Shown: one piece after another, positions 8,803 to 18,111 of the stretch
Position numbering within the stretch: position 1 is the first letter of the stretch
Layout of the letters: every line of letters begins with the position of its first letter
Source: Pseudomonadota bacterium
GTDB taxonomy: Bacteria; Pseudomonadota; Gammaproteobacteria; Burkholderiales; Methylophilaceae
NCBI GenBank assembly: GCA_029556915.1
Contig: JAKQIT010000111.1
Location: forward strand, 1 to 64,000
Length of the DNA: 64,000 nucleotides
Direction of reading: 5' to 3'
Translations under genes and position numbers: made by a program
The notes under the pieces: generated by a model
Told to the model about the DNA's origin: nothing
What the model saw: the letters and a program-made list of their open reading frames with translations, nothing else
Databases searched by the model: none

Positions 8803-9495
8803 TTAATTGCTTTGCACCAATTTTCCATCTATCAGCCGATATTGCCGTTGCATTTTTGCCGCCAACTCTAAATCGTGCGTCACCACCACCAAAGCCACGC
8901 CTCGTGTTTGGCTAATGTCTAACAACATGTCAAACACATGATTGGCGGTAGTTCTATCTAAATTGCCAGTAGGCTCATCGGCAATCAGGCATTTTGGGTT
9001 GGTCACCAGCGCACGGGCAACAGCTGCGCGCTGCCGCTCACCCCCAGATAATTCCCCTGGCATGTGCTGCAAACGATGTGCTAAGCCAACTTTTGTCAGC
9101 ATTTCAGTGGCTTGCTGGTAAGCTTGGTCCTGCCCATTATTACGAATCAGCAAAGGCAAAGCCACATTTTCAAGCGCGGTGAATTCTGGCATCAAATGAT
9201 GAAATTGATAGACAAAGCCCAGCGCTTGATTGCGTAATGTGCCGATATAAGCATCTACATATTGCGCAATATTACGATTTAAAATGCGCACTTCACCGCT
9301 ACTGGGCGTATCTAAGCCCGCTAACAAGTGTAGCAAGGTACTTTTGCCAGAGCCTGAAGCCCCAACAATCGCCACTTGCTCACCTGCTTTAACCGCAAAA
9401 TCTATATTGTTAAGTACCGCAACCTCTAGCCCATGATAGGTTTTGCATAAATTTTGGCAGGCAACAATATTATCTGAATGGTCAAAATTATTCAT
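8803..9495 (-). CDS. lolD: Lipoprotein-releasing ABC transporter, ATP-binding subunit
   Basis: LolD powers release of outer-membrane lipoproteins from the inner membrane to LolA. The 230-residue protein has Walker A GASGSGKST (45-53), signature LSGGERQR (149-156) and a Walker B/D-loop region ADEPTGNLD. The start at 9495 is chosen because its ATG overlaps the lolC stop by 8 bp and fits family length. The reading frame stays open 20 codons further upstream, but that part lies inside lolC. Confidence 0.93.
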   Translation of the reverse strand: MNNFDHSDNIVACQNLCKTYHGLEVAVLNNIDFAVKAGEQVAIVGASGSGKSTLLHLLAGLDTPSSGEVRILNRNIAQYVDAYIGTLRNQALGFVYQFHHLMPEFTALENVALPLLIRNNGQDQAYQQATEMLTKVGLAHRLQHMPGELSGGERQRAAVARALVTNPKCLIADEPTGNLDRTTANHVFDMLLDISQTRGVALVVVTHDLELAAKMQRQYRLIDGKLVQSN

Positions 9496-10753
9496 AACGT
9501 AGCGCCTCTGCAGGGTTAATTTTAGAGGCTTTCCAGCTGGGGTAAAGTGTGGCAAATAAGCTTAAAATAAAGGCGGTAATGGTAATTACCCACACATCTG
9601 ACCATAATAATTGTGAGGGAACAACAGAAATTTGATAAACGTTTTTATCTAAAAATTGCACGCCAAATAAATGCTCAATAAACGGCACAATCACATCAAT
9701 ATTAAGCGCAATCGTGACCCCAAAAAGCACACCCAGCACCGTCCCTATCACGCCAATTAAAGCGCCTTGCACCACAAAAATCTGCATAATGCTGGCGGGG
9801 CTCGCGCCTAGCGTGCGCATTATGGCAATGTCGGCACGTTTATCGGTAACCGCCATAATCAGCGTGGACACAATATTAAACGCCGCCACTGCTACCACTA
9901 AGGTCATGATAATAAACATCACGCGCTTTTCCATTTTAATGGCAGCAAATAAATTCGGGTTTTCGTCTTTCCAATCACTGATATAAAATCCGCCTTCGTT
10001 TTGTAAGGCAAGTGCTAATTTTGGGGCAACATTCACCGTATTCATCGGGTCATCAAGCTTAAGCCGCACGCCCGTAATATCCTCTCCCATGCGATAAAGT
10101 TTTGCCGCATCTTCAAGGTTAATCAACGCTAAGCCTGCATCATATTGCTGCATACCCATCTCAAAAATACCCACGAGATTAAATTGCTTCATACGCGGCA
10201 TCACGCCTGCTGGTGTAGCGCTGCCATTAGGCGTCATCAGCATGATTTTATCGCCAATGCCTGCCCCCAGCGCACGTGCTAAATCTGCCCCTAGCACAAT
10301 ATTAAATTCACCTGCGCGTAAATCTTCCAAGCTACCCGCCTTCATTTTATCGCCCAGCTCAGCCACTTTAATTTCGTCTGCTGGCGTAACGCCGCGCACC
10401 AGTGTGCCCTGCGCATATTGCCCAAACGACAACATGCCCTGCCCCATAATATAAGGCGCTACCGCCTGCACTTGCGGCACGGCTTTGGCTTGACTCACCA
10501 CCGTTTGCCAATTTGCCAAATTGCCGTTGCCTCCTGTTACCTGCATGTGTGATGCCACGCTTAAAATATTGTTACGCAGCGCGTTACCAAAACCATTCAT
10601 CACCGATAGCACCACAATCAGCACCGCCACGCCCAACGCAATGCCCGCCATACTGGTGATAGAAATAAACGAAGTGAAATGATTTTTGCGCTTAGCAAGC
10701 GTATAACGCAAGCCGACAAATAACTCAAAAGGAAGTGATTTCATGTGCGCCAT
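9488..10753 (-). CDS. lolC: Lipoprotein-releasing ABC transporter, permease subunit LolC/LolE
   Basis: The 421-residue inner-membrane protein has a first transmembrane helix in residues about 28-54 (SMAGIALGVAVLIVVLSVMNGF), a large periplasmic domain, and three C-terminal helices (about 280-300, 325-350, 380-405), the FtsX/MacB-like layout. A single LolC/E permease next to lolD suggests a homodimeric permease, as in many non-enteric Proteobacteria. Translation could start at Met1 or at Met4 (10744); the latter gives the more canonical MKSLPFELFVGLRY start. Confidence 0.9.
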   Translation of the reverse strand: MAHMKSLPFELFVGLRYTLAKRKNHFTSFISITSMAGIALGVAVLIVVLSVMNGFGNALRNNILSVASHMQVTGGNGNLANWQTVVSQAKAVPQVQAVAPYIMGQGMLSFGQYAQGTLVRGVTPADEIKVAELGDKMKAGSLEDLRAGEFNIVLGADLARALGAGIGDKIMLMTPNGSATPAGVMPRMKQFNLVGIFEMGMQQYDAGLALINLEDAAKLYRMGEDITGVRLKLDDPMNTVNVAPKLALALQNEGGFYISDWKDENPNLFAAIKMEKRVMFIIMTLVVAVAAFNIVSTLIMAVTDKRADIAIMRTLGASPASIMQIFVVQGALIGVIGTVLGVLFGVTIALNIDVIVPFIEHLFGVQFLDKNVYQISVVPSQLLWSDVWVITITAFILSLFATLYPSWKASKINPAEALRYE

Positions 10754-10827
10754 TTTATCAGGCTTTTATTAAATGCCTGCATTAAAAAATATGCACAAGA
10801 AAACATGCTTTACAACACATCAAAACA

Positions 10828-10884
10828 CCCCGAGAAAAAATAAATGGTCTGCAAGCCTTATTCCATGAGGCTTCCAGAGCACCT
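10828..10884 (+). repeat. REP-like palindrome, copy 2 of 10
   Basis: The CCCCGAGAAAAAATAAATG box is followed by GGTCTGCAAGCC - 11-nt loop TTATTCCATGA - GGCTTCCAGAGCACC. The loop is the reverse complement type of that in copies 3 and 10, so the palindromic core is inverted relative to the box. It lies in the divergent gap between lolC and ribE. Confidence 0.85.
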
Positions 10885-10967
10885 AAAATGATGTACCTCT
10901 AAAAATAAAGGTTGAGTTGGATAACATTGTGTTTGATTTTATGCGCATATCGCAAGGCTTTTTCTGC

Positions 10968-10973
10968 TAAAAT
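10968..10973 (+). promoter_or_regulatory. Candidate -10 box of ribE (possible leaderless start)
   Basis: TAAAAT ends 6 nt before the ribE ATG, which would place the transcription start at or within a base or two of the start codon. No Shine-Dalgarno sequence is present. No convincing -35 lies 16-18 bp upstream, so support is weak. The same spacing recurs at yqgE (12695-12700) and pyrR (13791-13796). Confidence 0.35.
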
Positions 10974-10979
10974 TGCCGC

Positions 10980-11588
10980 ATGTTTACAGGCATCATACAA
11001 TCCGTTGGTCAAATCAGCAAAGTTACCCCCATAGGCGAAGATGTGCGGTTGCAGATTGCGACCCACACCTTAGAAATGGGCGATGTGCAATTAGGCGATA
11101 GCATCGCCGTGAATGGTGTTTGCCTCACCGTCATCCACCTAAATACCACCCACTTTGACGCGCATGTTTCAAAAGAAACGCTTTCTGTCACAGTAGGGCT
11201 AAATCAAACACAGCAGGTTAATTTAGAAAAAGCATTGCGCTTGAGTGACCGATTAGGCGGGCACTTGGTTAGCGGCCATGTGGATGGCGTGGGCGAAGTC
11301 ATCAAGTTTGTTGCACTGGGCGATTGCTGGCAGTTAGAGATTCGCGCACCGCATGCCATTTCTAAATATATTGCCATTAAAGGCTCTATTGCTGTGAACG
11401 GTGTCAGCCTTACGGTGAATACCGTTATTGGCAATGCGTTTAGCATTAATTTGATTCCACATACGCTTGAAAACACCACGCTAAAATCATTAAACGCTGG
11501 TAGCAAAGTAAATTTAGAGGTTGACCAAATCGCACGTTATGTGGAGCGCATGACGCAATGGAATGAAGAAAATGCAGCAACCAATTAG
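10980..11588 (+). CDS. ribE: Riboflavin synthase, alpha subunit
   Basis: The enzyme dismutates two 6,7-dimethyl-8-ribityllumazine molecules to riboflavin. The 202-residue protein shows the family's two homologous barrel halves: [12 protein letters not shown] / [13 protein letters not shown] (N-terminal) and [14 protein letters not shown] / [14 protein letters not shown] (C-terminal). Its 3' end overlaps ribBX by 26 bp, indicating translational coupling of two riboflavin genes. No FMN riboswitch is seen upstream. Confidence 0.96.
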   Translation: MFTGIIQSVGQISKVTPIGEDVRLQIATHTLEMGDVQLGDSIAVNGVCLTVIHLNTTHFDAHVSKETLSVTVGLNQTQQVNLEKALRLSDRLGGHLVSGHVDGVGEVIKFVALGDCWQLEIRAPHAISKYIAIKGSIAVNGVSLTVNTVIGNAFSINLIPHTLENTTLKSLNAGSKVNLEVDQIARYVERMTQWNEENAATN

Positions 11589-12678
11589 CACCGCAGCTGA
11601 AATCATCGAAGAAATCAAACAAGGTCGTATGGTAGTGCTGGTGGATGATGAACACCGTGAAAACGAAGGGGATTTAGTCTTAGCAGCTGAGTTCGCTACA
11701 CCTGAACACATCAACTTTATGGCCAAGTTTGGTCGTGGCCTAATTTGCTTAACGCTTACCGAAGCGCGCTGTAATCAGCTCAATCTCACGCAAATGGTGC
11801 AAAAAAATGGCGCACGCATGGGCACTAATTTTACTATTTCGATTGAGGCCGCTGAGGGCGTCACTACAGGTATATCAGCGGCAGACCGCGCCCGCACGGT
11901 GCAAGCGGCAGTAGCTAAACAGGCTAAGCCTCAAGATATAGTCAGCCCTGGTCATATTTTTCCGCTGGCTGCGCAAAATGGTGGCGTGTTAGTGCGCGCA
12001 GGCCACACCGAAGCAGGCTGCGATTTAGCGCAATTAGCAGGCTTAGAACCTGCTTCAGTGATTTGCGAAATTTTAAAAGACGATGGCAACATGGCACGCC
12101 TGCCAGACTTAATGACCTTTGCCGCCGAGCATGGCTTAAAAATTGGCACTATCGCTGATTTAATTCATCATCGCGCAGAGACAGAACGCCTGATTGAACG
12201 CGCAGCTGAGCGCATGGTGCAAACGCCTTATGGCGAAATGAAGCTAATCGCCTACCGCGATAAAATCGCCAAGGCCACACATTTAGCCCTCATCAAAGGC
12301 TCGCCAAACCCTGCGCAGGAAACCCTCGTGCGCGTACATGAGCCGCTTTCGGTGTTTGACTTATTAGACAGCAGCAGTTGCACACATAGCTGGAACACCC
12401 TCAAAGCCATGCAAACGATTGCACAGGCAGAAGCTGGCGTGATGGTGCTATTGCATCAACCTGAAACTGGCGAAATGATTGTAGAGCGAATTCAAGGCGC
12501 TGATGAACCGATTCGCTTTAATCAAGAGTTACGCACTTACGGAATCGGCTCGCAAATTTTACTTGATTGTGGCGTGGGTAAAATGAGACTACTCGCCAAC
12601 CCAAGAAAAATGCCAAGCATGGCGGGTTTTGGCTTAGAGGTGACGGGATATTTGGAGTCAAATAACAATTCTCAATAA
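11563..12678 (+). CDS. ribB: 3,4-dihydroxy-2-butanone-4-phosphate synthase with degenerate GTP cyclohydrolase II-like domain (RibBX type)
   Basis: The N-terminal domain (about residues 6-205) is a complete DHBP synthase that converts ribulose 5-phosphate to the four-carbon riboflavin precursor, with the acidic motif [10 protein letters not shown] (28-37) and [14 protein letters not shown]. The C-terminal domain (about 210-371) aligns with GTP cyclohydrolase II but lacks the zinc-binding C-x10-C-x-C cluster: after VRVHEPL there is only SSSCTH. It therefore should not open GTP, matching the RibBX type described in some Proteobacteria; a true ribA would be needed elsewhere. Start could be Met1 (11563) or Met4 (11572). 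Confidence 0.88.
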   Translation: MKKMQQPISTAAEIIEEIKQGRMVVLVDDEHRENEGDLVLAAEFATPEHINFMAKFGRGLICLTLTEARCNQLNLTQMVQKNGARMGTNFTISIEAAEGVTTGISAADRARTVQAAVAKQAKPQDIVSPGHIFPLAAQNGGVLVRAGHTEAGCDLAQLAGLEPASVICEILKDDGNMARLPDLMTFAAEHGLKIGTIADLIHHRAETERLIERAAERMVQTPYGEMKLIAYRDKIAKATHLALIKGSPNPAQETLVRVHEPLSVFDLLDSSSCTHSWNTLKAMQTIAQAEAGVMVLLHQPETGEMIVERIQGADEPIRFNQELRTYGIGSQILLDCGVGKMRLLANPRKMPSMAGFGLEVTGYLESNNNSQ

Positions 12679-12707
12679 AACCGAAAAGAAATGCTAAAAT
12701 AAATCCA

Positions 12708-13283
12708 TTGGAAAACGTCAATCTAACAGGTCACTTTCTCATCGCGATGCCCGCCATGACTGACCCTTTCTTTTCAAAATCCGTTACTTTTATTTGCACA
12801 CACAACCAAGATGGTGCAATGGGCATGGTGATTAATCGCCCAACTGATATTACGTTCAGCACCTTGTTTGAAAAAATCAATCTTGAGTTGCACAATAACA
12901 ATATTGCTGACCAAGCTGTACTTTATGGTGGTCCAGTACAACCTGAGCGAGGCTTTGTGCTGCACGCCCCCGGTGGCGAATGGGATAGCACCGTGAACAT
13001 TCTTGAAAGTAACGCACTCACCACTTCAAAAGATATTTTAGAATCTGTTGCTACTGGCAGTGGCCCTGCAAAAATGTTGTTATCCCTTGGTTATGCAGGC
13101 TGGGCGGCAGGTCAACTCGAAGATGAGATTAAGCAAAATGCATGGTTATCTGTACAAGCAAAAGACACTGACACTTTGCATAAAATTTTGTATGAAACGC
13201 ATTATGAAGACAAACTAAATGCCACATTAAGCCTATTAGGTATTAATTTAGCCATGCTATCAGATGTAGCAGGTCACGCTTAA
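12708..13283 (+). CDS. yqgE: UPF0301/YqgE family protein
   Basis: A 191-residue conserved cytoplasmic protein of unknown function, recognised from GHFLIAMPAMTDPFFSKSVTFICTHNQDGAMGMVINRP near the N-terminus and LSLGYAGWAAGQLEDEI in the second half. A TTG start codon at 12708 gives the conserved N-terminus; no upstream ATG fits. It overlaps ruvX by one base (TAATG). A TAAAAT box sits 7 nt before the TTG and there is no clear ribosome binding site, so this mRNA may be leaderless. yqgE-ruvX preceding pyrR-pyrB is a conserved order, also in Pseudomonas. Confidence 0.9.
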   Translation: MENVNLTGHFLIAMPAMTDPFFSKSVTFICTHNQDGAMGMVINRPTDITFSTLFEKINLELHNNNIADQAVLYGGPVQPERGFVLHAPGGEWDSTVNILESNALTTSKDILESVATGSGPAKMLLSLGYAGWAAGQLEDEIKQNAWLSVQAKDTDTLHKILYETHYEDKLNATLSLLGINLAMLSDVAGHA

Positions 13284-13765
13284 TGACCAGCACATTGCAT
13301 GGCCATGTGATAGACAATGAAAATATCTATGATGCACAAGTTGTGCATAAAGGTAGTGTGCTGTGTTTTGACTTTGGTGAGCAGCGCATTGGTGTTGCTA
13401 TTGGTGAGCATCTATTAGGCACGGCCAACCCACTCACCACTATAGACAATGAGAGTAATACAATACGCTTTGAAGCAATTACCCGCTTGATTGATACTTG
13501 GCAACCGAAATTACTGATTGTTGGCCTGCCATTAAGTTTAGAGGGAGCAGAAACTGAAATAACACTGCTTTGTAAAAAATTTGCGCGCCGTCTTAATGGT
13601 CGCTTTAACTTACCCGTTATGCTCATTGACGAACGCTATAGCTCTATTGAAGCGAGTGATAAATTAAATCAAAATGGCATTAAAGGGCGGGCGCAAAAAA
13701 AAATGCTCGATCAAGTCGCCGCGCAAACTATTTTGCAGAGTTATTTTGACAGCCTATTAACATGA
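13283..13765 (+). CDS. ruvX: RuvX/YqgF family pre-16S rRNA nuclease (putative Holliday junction resolvase)
   Basis: The 160-residue RNase H-fold protein has the catalytic Asp in CFDFGEQRIGVAIG, the VGLPLSLEGAET loop and DERYSSIEA followed by a final Asp (LDQVAAQTIL). YqgF family members process the 5' end of 16S rRNA; a resolvase function was originally proposed. The N-terminus carries about 25 extra residues before the first strand compared with the short family members. It starts within the yqgE stop codon, so the pair is translationally coupled. Confidence 0.92.
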   Translation: MTSTLHGHVIDNENIYDAQVVHKGSVLCFDFGEQRIGVAIGEHLLGTANPLTTIDNESNTIRFEAITRLIDTWQPKLLIVGLPLSLEGAETEITLLCKKFARRLNGRFNLPVMLIDERYSSIEASDKLNQNGIKGRAQKKMLDQVAAQTILQSYFDSLLT

Positions 13766-13802
13766 ATACACAGCGAATAAAAATGTCGGGTAAAATAGCA
13801 GT

Positions 13803-14333
13803 ATGACCTCTAAAAACAACCCGCTTCCGAATGCAGAAGATTTGCTAAAAAGCATCGCCTCGCAACTAGCGCCATCACTAAAAGCAAATACTGCCTTGGT
13901 CGGCATAGAAAGCGGTGGGGTTTGGCTCATGCAGCGCTTGCTCAATTTACTGGCAAAACCGATTGCCCAATATGGTGTTGAACACGGCACACTTGATGTG
14001 TCGTTTTACCGTGATGACTACGCTAAGCGTGGATTAAAATCTGAAAACCGCCCTAGTCAAATCGGCTTTGATGTTGAAGGCAAACACATTATTTTAATTG
14101 ACGATGTGTTCTACACTGGCCGCACTACCCGTGCCGCCATGAATGAACTGTTTGATTATGGTCGCCCTGCAAGTATCAGCTTGGTAGCCCTTATTAATCG
14201 CGGTGGGCGCGAGCTACCGATTACCCCACAAATTTCTGGAGCTAGCATCAGTTTAGACGCTAACCAGCATTTGCAGTTAGTGCAAAATCCAGACAACACC
14301 TTAAGTTTAATGCTCAACGTAAGTGAAACATAA
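13803..14333 (+). CDS. pyrR: PyrR: pyrimidine operon regulator / uracil phosphoribosyltransferase
   Basis: The 176-residue phosphoribosyltransferase has the PRPP-binding signature IILIDDVFYTGRTTRAA (about residues 97-113) and DVSFYRDDY, typical of PyrR. It can sense PRPP and UMP and, in other bacteria, binds pyr mRNA to control attenuation. It is 3 bp upstream of pyrB, so a regulatory role in this operon is likely; no PyrR-binding anti-antiterminator was recognised. A TAAAAT box 6 nt upstream of the ATG without a Shine-Dalgarno hints at a leaderless internal promoter. Confidence 0.93.
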   Translation: MTSKNNPLPNAEDLLKSIASQLAPSLKANTALVGIESGGVWLMQRLLNLLAKPIAQYGVEHGTLDVSFYRDDYAKRGLKSENRPSQIGFDVEGKHIILIDDVFYTGRTTRAAMNELFDYGRPASISLVALINRGGRELPITPQISGASISLDANQHLQLVQNPDNTLSLMLNVSET

Positions 14334-14336
14334 GCC

Positions 14337-15305
14337 ATGAATAATCCCCAACTTGATGCTGACGGAAGCCTGCGACACCTGCTCTCGATTGACGGATTGC
14401 CCAAAAAAATTCTCAATCAAATTTTAGATACAGCAGAATCATTTGTTGGTGTGGCCGAACGTGATGTTAAAAAAGTGCCTTTGTTACGCGGCAAAACAGT
14501 TTGTAACTTATTTTTTGAAAATAGCACCCGCACCCGCACAACCTTTGAAATTGCAGCCAAACGTCTTTCTGCGGATGTCATTAGCTTAAATGTTGGTGCT
14601 TCATCACAATCTAAAGGCGAAACAATTTTAGACACAGTGAATAATCTGATTGCTATGCAGGCCGATATGTTTGTAGTGCGTCACGCACAGTCTGGCGCTG
14701 CACATTTTATTGCCAAACATGTACCAGCGCATATTCATGTAATCAATGCAGGTGACGGTCGCCACTCTCACCCAACCCAAGGTTTATTGGATATGTTCAC
14801 TATCCGCAAATATAAACCTGAGCTGCACAATTTGCGTGTGGCGATTGTGGGCGATGTATTGCACTCTCGCGTAGCACGTTCTGAAATTCACGCGCTAACC
14901 ACATTGGGCGTACCTGAAATCCGCGTGATTGCGCCAAAAACATTATTACCGACCCAAGTCGAGAAACTTGGCGTGCATGTATTTCATAACATGGACGCAG
15001 GCTTAAAGGATGTAGATGTAGTGATGATGCTACGCCTGCAAAACGAACGTATGAATGGCGCAATGTTGCCAAGCACACAAGAGTATTTCAAAACCTACGG
15101 CCTAACACAAGCCAGACTTGCGCTTGCAAAACCAGATGCGATTGTTATGCACCCTGGCCCAATGAACCGCGGTGTGGAAATTGACTCTAGCGTAGCGGAT
15201 GGCAAGCAATCGGTAATTTTGCCACAAGTGACTTATGGCATTGCCATTAGGATGGCGGTCATGGCGATGCTTGCAGGCGGGCAAAATGGAGGGCAAACAT
15301 CATGA
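14337..15305 (+). CDS. pyrB: Aspartate carbamoyltransferase, catalytic subunit
   Basis: PyrB condenses carbamoyl phosphate with aspartate, the first committed pyrimidine step. The 322-residue protein has STRTRTTFE (63-71), SKGET, and [14 protein letters not shown], plus the C-terminal aspartate-binding [11 protein letters not shown]. Its TGA overlaps the ATG of the dihydroorotase-like gene (ATGA). In Pseudomonas-type class A ATCases the partner PyrC' is needed to build an active dodecamer, which fits this coupling. Confidence 0.97.
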   Translation: MNNPQLDADGSLRHLLSIDGLPKKILNQILDTAESFVGVAERDVKKVPLLRGKTVCNLFFENSTRTRTTFEIAAKRLSADVISLNVGASSQSKGETILDTVNNLIAMQADMFVVRHAQSGAAHFIAKHVPAHIHVINAGDGRHSHPTQGLLDMFTIRKYKPELHNLRVAIVGDVLHSRVARSEIHALTTLGVPEIRVIAPKTLLPTQVEKLGVHVFHNMDAGLKDVDVVMMLRLQNERMNGAMLPSTQEYFKTYGLTQARLALAKPDAIVMHPGPMNRGVEIDSSVADGKQSVILPQVTYGIAIRMAVMAMLAGGQNGGQTS

Positions 15306-16576
15306 ACATTCATATTAAAAATGGACGTGTCATTGACCCTAAAAATGCGATTGATAGCCAACAAGATGTATTTATCAGTGCTGGAAAAATTACTGGCATA
15401 GGCACAGCCCCAGTTGGTTTTAAAGCTGAAACCACCATTGATGCTAGCAACTTAGTTGTCTGCCCTGGTTTAGTTGATTTATCTGCAAGGTTACGGGAGC
15501 CTGGTGATGAATACAAAGCTACGCTTATAAGCGAGCTTCAAGCAGCGGTTGCAGGCGGTGTGACCAGTTTAGCCTGCCCCCCAGACACCGACCCCGTTCT
15601 TGATGAACCCGGTTTGGTAGAAATGCTCAAGTATCGCGCAATACAACAAGGTCTTGCCCATGTTTACCCACTTGGGGCAATTACCAGACAACTGCAAGGC
15701 AAAGCGCTCTCCGAAATGAGCGAACTACAAACTGCTGGTTGTGTCGGTTTTTCACAAGCGAATGTTGCTATTGCGGACACGCAAGTGTTGTGGCGCGCAA
15801 TGGAATATGCCGCCACATTTGGCTACACTTTGTTTTTACATGCTGAAGAACCATTTTTAGCTCAAAATGGTGTAGCTCATGACGGTGAAGTCGCAACAAG
15901 ACTAGGCTTAAAAGGTATTCCCAGTGCGGCTGAAGCGTTAGCGCTCGCCAGCATCCTGCGTATCGCACAAGAAACTGGCGCAAAAGTGCATATTAGCCGT
16001 TTATCTACCGCTGAAGGTGTGACAATGATACGCGCGGCTAAAGCGCAAAATGTTAAAGTAAGCTGTGATGTAAGCATTAATCAATTACATCTCACCGAAC
16101 ACGACATCGCTTACTTTAACGCCCATTGCCACCTCAAGCCGCCTGTCCGCACGCAGCGTGATAAAGAAGCGCTCACTTTAGGCCTAAAAGACGGCACGAT
16201 AGACGCTATTTGTTCAGACCACACACCTGTTGATGATGATGCAAAGCTTGCCCCATTTGCTGAGGCTGAAATCGGGGCGACTGGTCTGGAATTATTACTC
16301 GTATTAGTCTTGAAATGGGCACAACAAGAAAAAATTGCGTTACACAAAGCACTCGCTTTAATTAGCAATCATCCCGCCAATATACTTGGTATTCCAGCCG
16401 GTGACTTGGCAACGCTCAAACCCGCTGATATTTGCATTTTTGATTTAAATGAATATTGGCAAATCAACCCGAACAACTTAAAAAGCCAAGGTAAAAACTC
16501 ACCGTTTAACGGCTTAGAAATATTAGGCAAAGTCAAAATCACGCTCGTAAATGGTCAAATTGTCTATCAAACATAG
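15302..16576 (+). CDS. pyrC': Dihydroorotase-like protein PyrC' (metal ligands lost)
   Basis: The 424-residue protein is homologous over its whole length to type I dihydroorotases, but the metal-binding HxH (usually D-x-H-x-H-x-R-E-P-G) reads [10 protein letters not shown] here (59-68): both His are replaced, by Ser61 and Arg63. Later motifs are altered too ([16 protein letters not shown]). It is therefore probably catalytically inactive and serves as a structural partner of PyrB, as known for Pseudomonas PyrC'. A functional pyrC must lie elsewhere. The frame is intact and full length, so this is not a decaying pseudogene. Confidence 0.88.
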   Translation: MNIHIKNGRVIDPKNAIDSQQDVFISAGKITGIGTAPVGFKAETTIDASNLVVCPGLVDLSARLREPGDEYKATLISELQAAVAGGVTSLACPPDTDPVLDEPGLVEMLKYRAIQQGLAHVYPLGAITRQLQGKALSEMSELQTAGCVGFSQANVAIADTQVLWRAMEYAATFGYTLFLHAEEPFLAQNGVAHDGEVATRLGLKGIPSAAEALALASILRIAQETGAKVHISRLSTAEGVTMIRAAKAQNVKVSCDVSINQLHLTEHDIAYFNAHCHLKPPVRTQRDKEALTLGLKDGTIDAICSDHTPVDDDAKLAPFAEAEIGATGLELLLVLVLKWAQQEKIALHKALALISNHPANILGIPAGDLATLKPADICIFDLNEYWQINPNNLKSQGKNSPFNGLEILGKVKITLVNGQIVYQT

Positions 16577-16722
16577 TGTTACTGAACAAATGTAAAGTAT
16601 CGTATCTAAGTATTGCCTCAAAACACTGTAGCGTGCAAAATTGTAGCTGTAGTAAATTGTAGTTTTAACCAACTCAATAACATGGGCGTTAAGCCTTTTT
16701 TTGTGCAATAGGGAGATTAAAG

Positions 16723-17217
16723 ATGAGTGGATTTACTTGCTGTTTCTGGTGGTTTTTACTAGGTTTTATATTAGGCTGGCTACTAAATTGGTTGCTAAAA
16801 CGTTGTTGCGGCGGTAGTTGCAAAACGCAACATGACCACACACCACACACGCCTCAAGTGAATACTGTAGCTGCGCCAGTTGCTGCACCCGTTGCCCCAA
16901 CCCCTGCTGCTAAAGTCTACACATTCGACCAAGCTGCTGCCAAAGCCGCTGGCTTTGATATTAGAAAAGCTGACGACTTAACTGTTGTTGAAGGGATTGG
17001 CCCAAAAATCAACGAATTACTGAATGCGGATGGCATTAAAACTTTTGCACAATTAGCTGCGACGGCCGTGCCAGTCATTCAAACTATTTTAGATAAGGCT
17101 GGCCCACGTTTTGCCTTGGCAAAACCAGGCACTTGGCCTCAACAAGCAGCACTTGCCGCTGAAAATCGTTGGGTTGAACTGAAGAAATTACAGGATGAAC
17201 TCAAAGGTGGCGTTTAA
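16723..17217 (+). CDS. Membrane-anchored helix-hairpin-helix protein
   Basis: The 164-residue protein has one N-terminal transmembrane helix (about residues 7-27) flanked by Cys pairs (TCCFW before, RCCGGSC after), a Pro/Ala-rich linker with His (HDHTPHTPQ, then APVAAPVAPTPA), and a C-terminal helix-hairpin-helix domain with DDLTVVEGIGPKINELLNADGI (about 87-108). Basic residues after the helix put the C-terminus in the cytoplasm. Such domains bind DNA non-specifically or mediate protein contacts; the target is unknown. A GGGAG ribosome binding site precedes the ATG. It is 60 bp upstream of the OmpA-like gene and probably co-transcribed. Confidence 0.8.
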   Translation: MSGFTCCFWWFLLGFILGWLLNWLLKRCCGGSCKTQHDHTPHTPQVNTVAAPVAAPVAPTPAAKVYTFDQAAAKAAGFDIRKADDLTVVEGIGPKINELLNADGIKTFAQLAATAVPVIQTILDKAGPRFALAKPGTWPQQAALAAENRWVELKKLQDELKGGV

Positions 17218-17277
17218 TCGTTCATTCTTTAACGATTAAACAAGTCAACGATAATAACGATTTGAAGGAGAGTTTCT

Positions 17278-18042
17278 GTGAGTAACTCAAAATATACTTT
17301 TTGGACATGGCTAATCGCCATTATTTTAGCCATTTATCTGTTTTGGCAATGGCAAAATGGCCATGGCATGGGCGCGTGTTGTAACGCACCTGTTGAAGCA
17401 GCCCCTGCGCCAGTGGCTGAAGTAGCGGCACCAGTAGCTGTTGAAGGCTTCAAATGTACGGCAACTGCCGATAAATTTGAATCTTCAGGAGACGCTTCAG
17501 CGGTAACATGGTTAAGCAAAAATGTTGATTTGTCCGCTTGGTTAAAAACAGGTGGTGCAGATTGGCAAGTCACATGTGATGGCGCATCAGTAACGCTAAC
17601 CGGCACAGTGGACAGTGAAGAAGCTAAAACCAAAGCTGGTGCAGATGCGCAGGCATTTTTTGGCGATAAAGTCACTGTAAATAACCAATTAACGGTTAAA
17701 GCTACCGAACCAGTGGTTGCAGTTGCACCGCCACCAGCGGCTAACTTGTACTTTGATACAGGCAAAACCAATTTAGCTAACGATGCAGATACAACACTGG
17801 CACCGATAGTTGAGTGGTTAAAAGCCAACGCAAATGCAAAAGCAGTCATTTCAGGTTACCACGATCCACGTGGCAACCAAGCAAGAAATGAGGAGCTAGC
17901 AAAAAGTCGTGCTAAAGCAGTACGTGAAGCCTTAAAAGCAGCAGGTATTGATGAAGGTCGCATTGAAATGCGCAAACCTACTAGTACCGAAGGTAGCGGC
18001 GACTTAGCAGAAGCCAGACGTGTGGAAGTCACCGTAGAGTAA
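17278..18042 (+). CDS. OmpA family protein with N-terminal membrane anchor
   Basis: The 254-residue protein starts at GTG with a strong AAGGAGA ribosome binding site. One transmembrane segment (about 8-24) is followed by GACC and an Ala/Pro/Val-rich linker. A BON-like domain (about 60-145, VTCDGASVTLTGTVDSEEAK) precedes an OmpA C-terminal peptidoglycan-binding domain (about 158-254) with NLYFDTGKTNL and NEELAKSRAKAVREALKAAGI. It should link the inner membrane to the cell wall from the periplasm. The neighbour has the same Cys-pair anchor plus APV-linker architecture. A strong terminator follows. Confidence 0.85.
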   Translation: MSNSKYTFWTWLIAIILAIYLFWQWQNGHGMGACCNAPVEAAPAPVAEVAAPVAVEGFKCTATADKFESSGDASAVTWLSKNVDLSAWLKTGGADWQVTCDGASVTLTGTVDSEEAKTKAGADAQAFFGDKVTVNNQLTVKATEPVVAVAPPPAANLYFDTGKTNLANDADTTLAPIVEWLKANANAKAVISGYHDPRGNQARNEELAKSRAKAVREALKAAGIDEGRIEMRKPTSTEGSGDLAEARRVEVTVE

Positions 18043-18060
18043 CACGCTAAGCGTCATTGA

Positions 18061-18090
18061 AAGGCCGATGAGAAATCATCGGCCTTTTTT
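18061..18090 (+). terminator. Rho-independent terminator after the OmpA-like gene
   Basis: GGCCGATGA / TCATCGGCC forms a 9-bp perfect stem with a GAAA tetraloop, followed by six T. It lies 18 bp after the OmpA-like stop codon. Confidence 0.92.
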
Positions 18091-18111
18091 ATTGTCCATA
18101 GATTAAGTTTT

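Noticed and set aside
9496-9555. Longer lolD start inside lolC
   Set aside because: The extension lies wholly in lolC coding sequence and lacks family similarity; the ATG at 9495 gives the usual lolC-lolD overlap.
10754-10979. FMN riboswitch upstream of ribE
   Set aside because: No conserved RFN element sequence or multi-stem fold could be recognised; only repeat copy 2 and a -10-like box are present.
16684-16703. Terminator before the helix-hairpin-helix gene
   Set aside because: GGC/GCC stem of only three pairs before the T-run is too weak to call.
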